Shown here piece by piece: positions 36,171 through 45,696 of a DNA stretch of 64,000 nt. Origin of the DNA: Chryseobacterium shigense (GTDB lineage Bacteria > Bacteroidota > Bacteroidia > Flavobacteriales > Weeksellaceae); NCBI RefSeq assembly GCF_900156575.1, contig NZ_FTNY01000003.1, positions 248,001 through 312,000 of the forward strand. Direction: 5' to 3'. Position 1 is the stretch's first letter. Each line of letters starts with the position of its first letter. The notes under the pieces were generated by a model. That model saw only the letters and a program-made list of their open reading frames with translations. It was not told the origin of the DNA and searched no databases. Made by a program: the position numbers and the translations under genes.

Positions 36171-36304
36171 GATCTGTATTTAATTTTTATTGGTAATAAC
36201 TGCATGCGGCTATAACGCCGTTGCAAAAATATCACGAAGACCTCTGCAATGGTATTGCAAAGTTCAATAGACAGAAAGCCTAACTTTCTAATAATCAATA
36301 AAAA

Positions 36305-36628
36305 TTAAATCTTAGGAGGTTGCCAGATATGGTCGTACATCTGGTAAGCGAAATTGTTTTTCTGGAAAAGAATTTTCTTTGAAAAGTAAGCCTGAACGTG
36401 GCTCGGAATTTCAAATAAAGGATCCATTTTGAAAGAAGATACAGTCATCTGGCAACAGCTGCAAGTACACAGCGGTGAACAGATATCTCCTTTGTCTTTT
36501 GAATGGGATTCCTGAATATTAAATGATAGTTTAATTTCTGAAGGCCCTGCAGGACGGTGCACATCTTCGCAGGGCATCAGTGACAATGCCATGAAATAGA
36601 ATGCAAGTATCCATCTTAACAGGTTCAT
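36305..36628 (-). CDS. DUF6660-type small Cys-rich exported protein
   Basis: A 107-aa protein with an N-terminal hydrophobic stretch, then GDICSPLCTCSCCQMTVSS (five cysteines in a short span, a likely metal site) and a terminus DHIWQPPKI. Proteins of this type sit ahead of CusA/CzcA genes in flavobacteria. The -7 box TACCTTTG (minus) at 36634-36641 would place transcription start at or next to the ATG, so the message may be leaderless. It is the first gene of the metal operon, 134 bp before cusA. Confidence 0.75.
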   Translation of the reverse strand: MNLLRWILAFYFMALSLMPCEDVHRPAGPSEIKLSFNIQESHSKDKGDICSPLCTCSCCQMTVSSFKMDPLFEIPSHVQAYFSKKILFQKNNFAYQMYDHIWQPPKI

Positions 36629-36633
36629 ATGGA

Positions 36634-36641
36634 CAAAGGTA
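36634..36641 (-). promoter_or_regulatory. -7 promoter element of the heavy-metal operon
   Basis: TACCTTTG on the minus strand, ending 5 nt before the first start codon of the operon. Confidence 0.6.
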
Positions 36642-36729
36642 AAGATTTTTTCTAAAACCGGAGATTTATATGGGTCATTTAATATATTCCTGACATTGCA
36701 GTGTTTTTGAAAGGGAGGTATATTTTCTT

Positions 36730-36737
36730 TATTTTTG
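36730..36737 (+). promoter_or_regulatory. -7 promoter element for the lipoprotein at 36763
   Basis: TATTTTTG matches the consensus, 25 bp ahead of the ATG. Confidence 0.5.
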
Positions 36738-36762
36738 GAGTAGGATCTGCCTGATACAGCTT

Positions 36763-37236
36763 ATGAAAAAACTTTTTTTAATTTCTTTATTTTTAACTCT
36801 GTTCGCCTGTGTAGGCTCTGATACAGAATTTCTGCCCCAAACTGTTTCAGAATCCAAGAGCAGAAAACTTTTAATCAAAGAATATCGCCCTACGGAAAAT
36901 AAGGTGATCATCAATCAGGGAGAATATGAGATTGTGGAAGCATTTACCACTTTTAAATTCAATTCAAAAAAAGATCAGACGATCAATAAAAGTTTCTTTG
37001 CCTTCAGTGTAAGGATTAAAAATCTTAAAACAGGCAAGATAGGCCTTTCTTCTGAAGACAGTGACCATAGTCAATTCCTCAATTTCTATTGTAATTTCTG
37101 TGGAGGAATTAACAATGATAATCTTGTGCTCTACTATGATGACATCAGTAAAAGAGAAAGCCTGGATAGCATCAGGATCGGTTTTAAAGACCGAAATAAA
37201 AATGAAAAGGTTGTTTATTTTGTTCAGAAGAGATAA
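36763..37236 (+). CDS. Hypothetical lipoprotein
   Basis: A 157-aa lipoprotein: signal MKKLFLISLFLTLFAC with the lipobox Cys at 16. The mature protein is probably all-beta, with a short FYCNFCGGINND segment (CxxC) near residue 107-113. I do not recognise a family. It stands alone, divergent from the heavy-metal operon, at the left edge of the accessory island. Confidence 0.65.
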   Translation: MKKLFLISLFLTLFACVGSDTEFLPQTVSESKSRKLLIKEYRPTENKVIINQGEYEIVEAFTTFKFNSKKDQTINKSFFAFSVRIKNLKTGKIGLSSEDSDHSQFLNFYCNFCGGINNDNLVLYYDDISKRESLDSIRIGFKDRNKNEKVVYFVQKR

Positions 37237-37737
37237 AACACACAAGTCTTAAACTGATAAAAAGCAATTGAAGACTGAATAGTAAAAAAATCTTCCTCTA
37301 TTTTCCTCTATTTTTTTACAATCAATCTTTTCAAAATATTTTATTTTTCCTCTTTCTATAATAAAAACGGCCGTACCAAGCGATGACAAAAAAAACATCT
37401 ATATAATTACAAATTCGTATTATTCTCAATTCCCTTTTTCAGGATAATGAAATATAATATACTTTTAAGAAAGACTTAGAAGCCACTTTTCATGTTTAAT
37501 ATTTTTCATCCACTCAGAAAATTTAATTAAATATTTTCTTTTTTTCTTCGCTTTAAAACCAAATAAATCTCTTTTAAATGATATGTATCAAGGTTATGTG
37601 GATTTAATTCAGATATTATTTACTTTCGAAAAAAAAACACAAATCTCCTCAGCAAGTGAAAAAAGCAAACTGTCTATTCCTTACAAAATATTTCCATTAA
37701 ACATTTTTTATAAACTACTTATATACTGATAGAAATT
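37237..37737. repeat. AT-rich intergenic region with degenerate susD-end repeat
   Basis: A 500-bp gene-free stretch. Segment 37381-37470 aligns end to end with 46363-46455 (shared blocks: CGATGRCAAAAAAAA, ATAATTACAAATTCG, then TCAAT). The 46-kb copy in turn matches the 3' end of susD at 51328-51375. This copy is the most decayed of the three. The rest is A/T-rich, and the promoter for the gene at 37738 must lie near its right end. Confidence 0.55.
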
Positions 37738-38538
37738 ATGAAACAGTCTTTATTATTTATTCTAAGCCTCTCGGCTTCTTCACTTTTTGCACAATCCTGG
37801 AATACTACAGGGAACTCCGGAACCAATCCTTCGAATCATTTTCTGGGAACAACTGATAATCAGCCTTTGGTATTTAAAGCCAACAGTACCGAAGCTATGC
37901 GTATATTTCCAAATGGAAAGGTAAAAATAGGGGCCAATGATCCTGTCAATAATGATTCAGCGTTCAGAATTTATCAGGCTGAAAATCCAATTTTAGAAGT
38001 TGCCAGTTCACTTAGCTCATTTCAGATTGCAAAATCCACCTGTGACGGATGCTTTGGAGCCCAAACTGGAGATACTGTCTTTAGAAACTTAGGCAGAACC
38101 CATAACATGATTTTTGCGATGCCTAGTAATTATAATGACGGAAGATATTACATTGGAATTCAAGATGGCGCCAATGGTACCTGGGTAAAATTCTTTAATA
38201 ATGCCACTGCAAGATTTGACGGGAAAATTTTTGCTAAGGAAGTTCAAGTCAAAACAAACGTATGGGCAGATTACGTATTTAAAAAAGATTATCAACTGAT
38301 CAGCTTGGAAGAGGTGGAAAAACACATTCAGGAGAAAGGTCATCTTCCCAATATCCCTTCGGCAGAAAAGGTTTTACAAGACGGCATCAACGTAGCAGAA
38401 ATGAACGTAAAGCTTCTTGAAAAAATTGAGGAACTGACTCTATATTCTATCGAGCAGAATAAAAAGTTAAAGATTCAATCTGAAAAGGTAGAGAAGATAG
38501 AAAAGCAACTGGAACAACTTCTTTCTGAAAAAAAATAA
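37738..38538 (+). CDS. Exported protein with C-terminal coiled coil
   Basis: A 266-aa protein with a signal peptide (MKQSLLFILSLSASSLFAQS). The middle resembles phage tail-fibre-like surface proteins (NHFLGTTDNQPLVFKANSTE, AMRIFPNGKVKIG). The C-terminal third (about 190-266) reads like the head of a coiled coil with LEEVEKHIQEKGHLPNIPSAE, a motif seen before intramolecular-chaperone-type ends. It precedes the YD/T9SS protein by 6 nt and is probably in the same operon, leading into the Rhs gene. Confidence 0.65.
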   Translation: MKQSLLFILSLSASSLFAQSWNTTGNSGTNPSNHFLGTTDNQPLVFKANSTEAMRIFPNGKVKIGANDPVNNDSAFRIYQAENPILEVASSLSSFQIAKSTCDGCFGAQTGDTVFRNLGRTHNMIFAMPSNYNDGRYYIGIQDGANGTWVKFFNNATARFDGKIFAKEVQVKTNVWADYVFKKDYQLISLEEVEKHIQEKGHLPNIPSAEKVLQDGINVAEMNVKLLEKIEELTLYSIEQNKKLKIQSEKVEKIEKQLEQLLSEKK

Positions 38539-38544
38539 CCGATT

Positions 38545-39015
38545 ATGAAAACAAAATTACTTTCGATATTTTCTTTGTTTATAGGCTTTTTCGGGTTTTC
38601 TCAAACTGAAGTCTATTTCAAATATGACGAAGCCGGAAACCAGAGATACAGAGGTCCCAATGCTGCTGGAAAAAATACCCCTTCAGAAGTTGCAAAAAAA
38701 GAGACTAAAACAGTAGCCGCAGTGCAACAAGCTCCTGCTATGGATGAAAAAACATTCTGGAAACAGATACGACTTTATCCAGTGCCTGTGAATGATGTTC
38801 TTACCATCGATTGGACCGAAGAAGCAGATAACCTTATAGAATCCGTTTCACTCTATCAGCACAGCACCGTGCACTGGAAATTCCAGCAACAGAATATCCC
38901 GGGGCTGAACCGTCAGCTGAAGATCAATATGACTGGGTATGACTGGGGTGTTTATATTCTACGATTTACCCTGAAAGACGGAAGAATCTTTGGTAGAAAT
39001 TTAACCAAAAGGTAG
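38545..39015 (+). CDS. Small YD-motif protein with T9SS type A sorting domain
   Basis: A 156-aa exported protein: signal peptide 1-20, then one YD-repeat-like motif (YFKYDEAGNQRYRGPNA), an Ala/Lys linker and a T9SS type A sorting domain (IRLYPVPVNDVLTIDW ... GVYILRFTLKDGRIFGRNL). A single Rhs-like motif joined to a secretion signal is unusual, and it lies 104 bp upstream of an Rhs gene that has no sorting domain of its own. A role in exporting or anchoring the Rhs protein is inference. Confidence 0.7.
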   Translation: MKTKLLSIFSLFIGFFGFSQTEVYFKYDEAGNQRYRGPNAAGKNTPSEVAKKETKTVAAVQQAPAMDEKTFWKQIRLYPVPVNDVLTIDWTEEADNLIESVSLYQHSTVHWKFQQQNIPGLNRQLKINMTGYDWGVYILRFTLKDGRIFGRNLTKR

Positions 39016-39119
39016 ATTTTTTGGATTAAAAGGCTGAAGCACTGAAAGATTAAAATTTTCAGATACTGCTATTTTTTCTTTATCGATCAACAATTATCAC
39101 TTATAATTATATTATAGAA

Positions 39120-41150
39120 ATGAAATTTATTTTATCATTTATACTGTCCTTGTGTTCAGTACTGGGCTTTTCACAGACCATACTTTATCAGGCAGAAAAT
39201 ACATCACGGACGGTTCAGGATCCACAAACCGTGGTGCTTGCACAGGGATTTCACGCAACATCTAATGTATCCAATCCTTTTGTTGCTAAAATTGGACCCA
39301 ATACAGGAAATCCGGGAGGAGGACCTGTGGATTCAAATGCAGGAACAAATAATCCAAGTGGAACCACTGTTTCTGGTAACCAAAAATTCCATGATACAAA
39401 GGGAAATATTGAAGTTGCAGGTGGAGGCCAGTTGCAATTTACTTTACCCATTGCCTTACCTCCGGGAGTAAAAAGTGTAGCCCCTCAAATTAACCTTGTC
39501 TATTCCAGTGATTCCGGAAATGGGATTGCCGGCTATGGTTGGAATTTATCTGGTATAACCTCTATTTCCAGAACTGGAAAAAACATAGAAAAAGATGGTG
39601 AGGTAAAAAGTATCCAGATTGATTATTCGGACTACTACAGTTTCAATGGACAACGGCTTATTTTAAAGTCAGGCGAATATGGTAAAGATGGTGCTGAATA
39701 CATTACAGAGAAATATTCCAACATCAAAATTAAATCCCTTGGAAATATGCCTAACTGGAAACAGCCCGAATATTGGGAGATAACCTTTGAAGATGGCTCT
39801 CAGGCTTGGTATGGAGGAACAGCTCCTGGCTGGAGTAATGCTACCAATCGCTTGGGATTTAGTATCGTAAAATGGAAAGATGCCCAAGGAAATGTTATCA
39901 ATTACAGCTATGATCAGGAAGAGAATGTCAACGTCATTAAATCGATAACTTGGGGAGGAAACGAGAAGCTAGGAACTGCTTCTTTCAATGAAATTATATT
40001 TGATTATAGTAATAGGAATATTCCGGAAAGTGCATATATCAATGGTTCCGGAACTTTGTTTACCCAAACAAAGATTCTAAAGGATATTACAGTAAAAACA
40101 AATGGACAAATCTTCAAGAAATATGCACCAGAATATATAACCGACTCTACGGGTTATCAGTACGTTAAAAAGATTACTGAATCTAACTCGACAGGCCAGT
40201 CGGCGAATCCAATTGAGTTTGATTATCCAGCTCAAAGTCCAACCTCTATTAGTGGCTGGAATATAGACAGCCAGGCCTTATTTGATAAAATTAAATTTAC
40301 AGGAGATTTTAATGGAGATGCTTACCTGGATTTTGTAATGACTGATGGGACTATTAAATTGGGGGTTTTTAATGATGATTTTAATGTTATTCAGACTAAT
40401 AAAATCTTTAATTCAAGTTCTGTAGTTGTTAACACATTCCTGGATGAAACAAAAAAGGTGGTTAATGGTAATGGGATTGCAGAGTATGAAGGCGGTAAGA
40501 TTTATGTATATGCTTTTAGAAACAATACCTTTGTCAAGGTATTCGAAAAACTGGTTTCTGAAACAATATGTACAACATGTACAGCTATACTAAATGAAGG
40601 GGATCTCAATGGTGATGGCATATCTAATGTCTTTCTTACTTTATCAGGATCAGGATCTGTACAAAGATATATCATAGATTTGAGCAATTCAAGGAATTCT
40701 GTTTCTACTTATACTTTGGATAATGGGATTAATGAAAGTTTATATACGGATCAAAAATATATGGATATTGACAGTGATGGAAAGGTGGATATCATTAATG
40801 TATCCAACACTGCATACACTATATTTGAATTTGTAGAGACAGCACCCAATGTGTACATAAAAAAGATTAAGTTTTCCGGAAATTTAGAAGAAACCAAAGG
40901 GAATGAGTTTCCGGTATTATTTGGAGATTTCAACGGGGATGGAAAGCTTGACTTTACCCTTCCTCTTACGGAAGGAAAAGTGGGTAAAGATGACTGGAAA
41001 TTTTACATAGGAACAGGAAAAAGCTTTAATACAGCATTCAAACCTAATTTCTTAATGTATAAAAATGAATCCACACAAAATAATGGGGCTTGGCTAAGAT
41101 TTAGCCGAACGATGTATTCCATTTCGGATCTTAATGCAGATGGAAAATGA
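39120..41150 (+). CDS. Rhs/SpvB giant toxin carrier, N-terminal part (ends at in-frame TGA)
   Basis: The first 676 codons of a single large gene. Signal peptide 1-20; a PGFHA-like segment (VVLAQGFHATSNVSNPF) near 40-56; an SpvB domain (about 90-370: GGGQLQFTLPIALPPGVK, INLVYSSDSGNGIAGYGWNL); then FG-GAP/VCBS calcium-loop repeats (GDFNGDAYLDF, GDLNGDGISN, MDIDSDGKVDI, GDFNGDGKLDF). It stops at TGA 41148-41150, exactly inside the next repeat, DLNADGK-stop-DIV. The downstream part stays in the same frame without any other stop, so a single substitution has split the gene. Confidence 0.82.
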   Translation: MKFILSFILSLCSVLGFSQTILYQAENTSRTVQDPQTVVLAQGFHATSNVSNPFVAKIGPNTGNPGGGPVDSNAGTNNPSGTTVSGNQKFHDTKGNIEVAGGGQLQFTLPIALPPGVKSVAPQINLVYSSDSGNGIAGYGWNLSGITSISRTGKNIEKDGEVKSIQIDYSDYYSFNGQRLILKSGEYGKDGAEYITEKYSNIKIKSLGNMPNWKQPEYWEITFEDGSQAWYGGTAPGWSNATNRLGFSIVKWKDAQGNVINYSYDQEENVNVIKSITWGGNEKLGTASFNEIIFDYSNRNIPESAYINGSGTLFTQTKILKDITVKTNGQIFKKYAPEYITDSTGYQYVKKITESNSTGQSANPIEFDYPAQSPTSISGWNIDSQALFDKIKFTGDFNGDAYLDFVMTDGTIKLGVFNDDFNVIQTNKIFNSSSVVVNTFLDETKKVVNGNGIAEYEGGKIYVYAFRNNTFVKVFEKLVSETICTTCTAILNEGDLNGDGISNVFLTLSGSGSVQRYIIDLSNSRNSVSTYTLDNGINESLYTDQKYMDIDSDGKVDIINVSNTAYTIFEFVETAPNVYIKKIKFSGNLEETKGNEFPVLFGDFNGDGKLDFTLPLTEGKVGKDDWKFYIGTGKSFNTAFKPNFLMYKNESTQNNGAWLRFSRTMYSISDLNADGK

Positions 41151-44100
41151 GATATTGTTCAAGTGCATTCCTATTCCAACTCATTAACTTCAAATACGAG
41201 AACAATAGGGGTTGCTGTGAATGGGCTGATTTCGAAAGGAACTCCCACGTTCGGGGCCATAGATTTTGTAACCCAGAATATTTATACTTTTCCTACCCCA
41301 CCTCAGTATACTATAGTTCAGCCGTATGACGATCTTTCCATCTATCAGCCGATAACCAATGTGATAAGATCAAATAATAACTATTATAATGTTTTCTTAT
41401 TCAGGAAAAATAATGTCCTTAAAATTAAAGCACCTACAGGGGTAGATGAATTAAAAAGAATACAGTCTGTTACTCAAGGGGGAATTACCACATCTGCTAC
41501 CTATTTGGAAATTGTTCCTGATAATGTGACTACTCCTAATTTTTATAAAAATACAAAAAGCGAACTGTATCCCTATTTCTCCTTAAATAGAATAAACAGG
41601 GGGTATGCTGTCTCTCAACTTCAACAGGCAGGCAGAAAGCAGGACTTCCGATACAGAGGGATGACTATACATATGCAGGGAAAGGGAGTGATAGGATATT
41701 ATCAGACCGCACGTTCTTCCTGGTATGCTGATGGCTTGGAAAATACAAAAATCTGGTCCGGAACAGAAATAGACCTTCTGAATGAAGGCGTTCCAGTAAA
41801 AGAATGGAGCATCAGAACTAATGATGAATCGAAAATTTTCCCAACAGATATTTCGGAGAACAACAGTCAACTATTAAGCTTAAAATCAACCATTTATAAA
41901 ACCATCAGTCTATTAAACGGTCAGATTGTAGACATTTATTCGATCTATACTACAGACAAGCCGAAAATTGTTACCGCTATTGTTCCGGAAAGCACAAGGA
42001 CAAAAGATTTTTTAACAAATACCATAACAAGTAACACAATATCTTATAATAGTTATTATCTTCCGGTACAAACCATATTAAATGTTAATAATGGTTACGC
42101 TATAACAACTTCCACATTCAATTACATCCATAATCCAGCAGGTTCCGGATCAGATTATTATATTGGCCGTCCGGAATCTAAAACCGATATCGTGCAGGCT
42201 TATGGTGATACGAAATCTTCCAAAGAGGAATATACTTATGACAATAACCTTTTAAAAACACTCAAAACCTGGAACAGAGACAATACTGGCTATCTTTTAG
42301 AAACATATAATTATGATGGTTTTGGAAACCTTACTCAAAAAACAATCAATAATAGTATAGATTCTCAGGTACTAACTAACAAAGCGGTATATGAACCTAA
42401 AGGAAGATTTGTAGAAAAGAAAACCGATAATTTAGGTCTGGAAACTCACCTTATTCACAATAATTTGGGACAAATTGAAAAACAAACCGATCCGCTTGGC
42501 AATATACTCATCAATAAATATGACGAATGGGGTAAACTTCTATCTTCCAAAACCAATGTGGAAGGTACAACAACTTATCAGTATGTAAGAGATGCCATTT
42601 CCAGCATAACAATTATACAATATGCCCCTAATGGTGATGTATCAAAAACATACACCAACAAACTGGGACAGAAATCTGAAATTTTAACCAAAGCATTTAC
42701 ACAGGGGAAGTTTGTTTCAAAACAAACCAAATATGATATACTGGGAAGAAAAACTGCAGAAAGTGAGCCTTTCTTTGAAGGAAGTAATCCCACCCAATGG
42801 AATACAATCACTTATGATGATACTGTTTTTCCAACAAAAATAACGGCAAAATCATTCAATGGAAAAGAGGTTGTGACTTCTGTTTCAGGCTTAACAACGA
42901 CGGTAAAAGAACTCAATGGCTACGGAAGAACAAATTCCCAAACCAAAGATGTATTAGGTAATGTTCTATCTTCAAATGATCCGGGAGGAACTATCCAATT
43001 CTCCTACAATGCTGCCGGAGAACAAATAAAGGCTCAGTATGCCGAAAATATTGTTACTACAAAATACGATTCTTGGGGTAGAAAATCTGAGTTCAATGAT
43101 CCTTCCAACGGATTGTACAAATACGAATATGACGGATTCGGACAGCCTAAGAAAATAATAAGCCCCAAAGGTACTAAAGAGTACACTTACAATACTGCGG
43201 GCCAGCTTATTTACCAGAAAGAGCTCTCTACAACAGATGCTGGTCAGGCTACTAATAAGATGATTTCCTATTCATATGATGATAAAGGAAGAATAATTAC
43301 CAAATCGGGGACATCAAAAGAAAAAGCATACAGTTCTAATGTTTCTTACGATCCTCAGGGAAGAATATTATCTTCATCCGAAAATAGTAACGGAAAATAC
43401 TTTATCCAAAAAGGAATGACCTATGATGATAAGGCAAGGCTAATTTCCTACGAAAAACAATTATATTCTTCCGGAACTTTGACTAAAGTTGAAGTTGAAA
43501 ATGTATACAGTGCATGGAATGGAGAATTGTATCAGGTTAAGGATAAAAATTCAGGGAAAATTCTTTGGGAACTGAAGGAGATCAATTCAAAAGGTCAGGT
43601 TCTTAAAGCTCAATTGGGAGCGGCTGAAATTAATCAAAGCTATGAGAATGATGGAACTTTGAGCCAGGTCAATCACTCTTCAGCTGTTAAACCAAGCATT
43701 CTACAACTTTCGTATAATTTCAATGCTATCAAAAATGAATTAGAGGTTAGAACAACCGGAGGAGATTTTAATATTGTAGAATCATTTGATTATGATGACA
43801 ATAACAGACTGATCAACTGGACGAATCCTTTAACAGGCATTAAACCTTCCACTAACAGAAATGTCTATGACATTAAAGGCAGGATCATGGAAAATGATCA
43901 GGTAGGAACAATGAAGTACGAAAATTCAACTAAGATCTACCAACCTACCGGGATGACCCTGAACGCAGAAGGAAGTCAAAATTATAACAATGACCTCATC
44001 CAGAGCATTGCTTATAACGAAAATAATGATCCTGTCTTCATTGACGGTGAAAAAGGGGATGTAGCATTTCAGTACGGGCTTACCAGCATGAGACAGAAAG

Positions 44101-45695
44101 TAAGCTATGGAGGGAACTTTGATCCTGATCAGGAAGGAAAATTCACCAAGTACTACAGTGAAGATGGAAGCTTTGAAGTTCTTAAGGATAATATAACCGG
44201 AAAGGAAAAACACATTCTTTATATTGGCGGAACTCCTTATGAAAGTAATATTATATATTTAAAAAACTTTACAGAAAATAATGGCTCTTATAAATTTCTG
44301 CACAAGGATTATTTAGGAAGTATCCTAGCCATCAGCGATGAAGCAGGAAATAAACTGGAACAGAGACATTTTGATGCCTGGGGTAATTTCACCCATCTGC
44401 AAATAGGAAACGGAGCCATTGTCACCGATAAAAATATAATTGATGCTACTTCGTTACTAGTAGAAAGAGGATATACCAGCCATGAGCATTTTGCAGAAGT
44501 GGGAATTATTCACATGAATGGTAGGCTATATGATCCGCTCTTAAGAAGGTTCTTAAATGCTGATGAAAATATACAGGATCCTACCAATACCCAGAACTAT
44601 AATAAGTATGGGTACGTACTGAACAACCCTCTGATGTACAATGACCCGAGTGGAGAATTTGCATTTGCTGTTTTGGTAGCAGTAATGGCTAAAGCAGCTT
44701 TCTCCGCAATCGCGATAACAGCTGCAACCTATACTGCTACAGCATTAATAAAAGGTAATTGGACGGTTAGCGGATTTTTTAGATCTATCTCTTCGTCAGC
44801 GATTACCGGAATGGTAAGCGGGGCATTGTCTTTTGGAATAGGAACACTGTTTCAGGTCGCAAGTATTGCTAATTCCTTGGGTACTACTGGTGTTGTATTG
44901 GCAAGAGCGGGATTACATTCCGTAAGTATGGGTGTTCTTTCTTCCGTTACAGGAGGTAGTTTTTGGAGTGGTGCAGCAAGTGGTGCATTTGCAAGTTTAG
45001 CAGGAGACTTCTTGAAAGCTCCCAGCGATGGTATTTTTGACTTTAACCCACTTAGAAGTAATACAGGAATGTTAATCACTGGTATTATATCGGGTGGTGT
45101 AGGTTCTGTACTGGCCGGAGGAAACTTCTGGCAGGGAGCGATGAGTGGATTTTTTGTAACAGCTTTCAACCATTTAGAGCATCAGATAGACTCTCCTTTA
45201 GCTGATGATGATGAATTTAGGAGAAATGCAGATGGTACTATTACAGCAACAGGAGGAAAAAAGGGAGGTGATACAACCGATTATTTGTATGATGCAAAAG
45301 GAAAATTAATTGGTAGTAAATCTGTAACTGTTCTTGAAGCTGGTGATAATATGTCTGCTGATTATTCTACCTACGGATTAAGACTTCATACCGAGGGAAC
45401 TGGTCTTTCAGTGAGTGAAGGTTTGGGTGCGGCGGCTCTTGAATTTACCGGAGCGGGATTCTTTAGATTTGTATCTGGTGCAAAATTTTTTTATAAAACA
45501 AAGATAGCAGGACAATTTAGTTATGGATACCTTGACAAGCCTACAAAATTTATGATTAGATTTGAGAAACATAGTCTTCCAAAAATTGGTGGAGGAAGAG
45601 GATATCCAATACATTTTAATATTGAAAAAATAGGAAAATTTAATAAACATATTTTTCCAAATCCTAAAGACTGGGGTAAATATAAGGTTAGATAA
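41151..45695 (+). CDS. Rhs repeat protein, C-terminal part with core and toxin tip
   Basis: A continuation in the same frame as 39120-41150; the first possible start in it is GTG 41163. Many YD repeats form the shell (YNYDGFGNLTQKTI, YDEWGKLLSSK, YDSWGRKSE, YDGFGQPKKI). The Rhs core lies at about 44470-44660 (EVGIIHMNGRLYDPLLRRFL, NKYGYVLNNPLMYNDPSGE). After it come a Gly/Ala-rich hydrophobic linker and a variable tip ending EKHSLPKIGGGRGYPIHFN ... HIFPNPKDWGKYKVR, which I cannot assign to a toxin family. As a separate gene it would lack a signal peptide. An immunity gene starts 1 nt after the stop. Confidence 0.85.
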   Translation, partial: DIVQVHSYSNSLTSNTRTIGVAVNGLISKGTPTFGAIDFVTQNIYTFPTPPQYTIVQPYDDLSIYQPITNVIRSNNNYYNVFLFRKNNVLKIKAPTGVDELKRIQSVTQGGITTSATYLEIVPDNVTTPNFYKNTKSELYPYFSLNRINRGYAVSQLQQAGRKQDFRYRGMTIHMQGKGVIGYYQTARSSWYADGLENTKIWSGTEIDLLNEGVPVKEWSIRTNDESKIFPTDISENNSQLLSLKSTIYKTISLLNGQIVDIYSIYTTDKPKIVTAIVPESTRTKDFLTNTITSNTISYNSYYLPVQTILNVNNGYAITTSTFNYIHNPAGSGSDYYIGRPESKTDIVQAYGDTKSSKEEYTYDNNLLKTLKTWNRDNTGYLLETYNYDGFGNLTQKTINNSIDSQVLTNKAVYEPKGRFVEKKTDNLGLETHLIHNNLGQIEKQTDPLGNILINKYDEWGKLLSSKTNVEGTTTYQYVRDAISSITIIQYAPNGDVSKTYTNKLGQKSEILTKAFTQGKFVSKQTKYDILGRKTAESEPFFEGSNPTQWNTITYDDTVFPTKITAKSFNGKEVVTSVSGLTTTVKELNGYGRTNSQTKDVLGNVLSSNDPGGTIQFSYNAAGEQIKAQYAENIVTTKYDSWGRKSEFNDPSNGLYKYEYDGFGQPKKIISPKGTKEYTYNTAGQLIYQKELSTTDAGQATNKMISYSYDDKGRIITKSGTSKEKAYSSNVSYDPQGRILSSSENSNGKYFIQKGMTYDDKARLISYEKQLYSSGTLTKVEVENVYSAWNGELYQVKDKNSGKILWELKEINSKGQVLKAQLGAAEINQSYENDGTLSQVNHSSAVKPSILQLSYNFNAIKNELEVRTTGGDFNIVESFDYDDNNRLINWTNPLTGIKPSTNRNVYDIKGRIMENDQVGTMKYENSTKIYQPTGMTLNAEGSQNYNNDLIQSIAYNENNDPVFIDGEKGDVAFQYGLTSMRQKVSYGGNFDPDQEGKFTKYYSEDGSFEVLKDNITGKEKHILYIGGTPYESNIIYLKNFTENNGSYKFLHKDYLGSILAISDEAGNKLEQRHFDAWGNFTHLQIGNGAIVTDKNIIDATSLLVERGYTSHEHFAEVGIIHMNGRLYDPLLRRFLNADENIQDPTNTQNYNKYGYVLNNPLMYNDPSGEFAFAVLVAVMAKAAFSAIAITAATYTATALIKGNWTVSGFFRSISSSAITGMVSGALSFGIGTLFQVASIANSLGTTGVVLARAGLHSVSMGVLSSVTGGSFWSGAASGAFASLAGDFLKAPSDGIFDFNPLRSNTGMLITGIISGGVGSVLAGGNFWQGAMSGFFVTAFNHLEHQIDSPLADDDEFRRNADGTITATGGKKGGDTTDYLYDAKGKLIGSKSVTVLEAGDNMSADYSTYGLRLHTEGTGLSVSEGLGAAALEFTGAGFFRFVSGAKFFYKTKIAGQFSYGYLDKPTKFMIRFEKHSLPKIGGGRGYPIHFNIEKIGKFNKHIFPNPKDWGKYKVR

Positions 45696-45696
45696 T

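Noticed and set aside
41148..41150. TGA read as selenocysteine
   Set aside because: It lies in a calcium-binding repeat where Sec has no role, and no selenocysteine-type hairpin was apparent just downstream.
41163..45695. An independent gene beginning at GTG 41163
   Set aside because: The frame is the same as 39120-41150, the repeat unit continues across the TGA, and no promoter or ribosome site is evident before the GTG.
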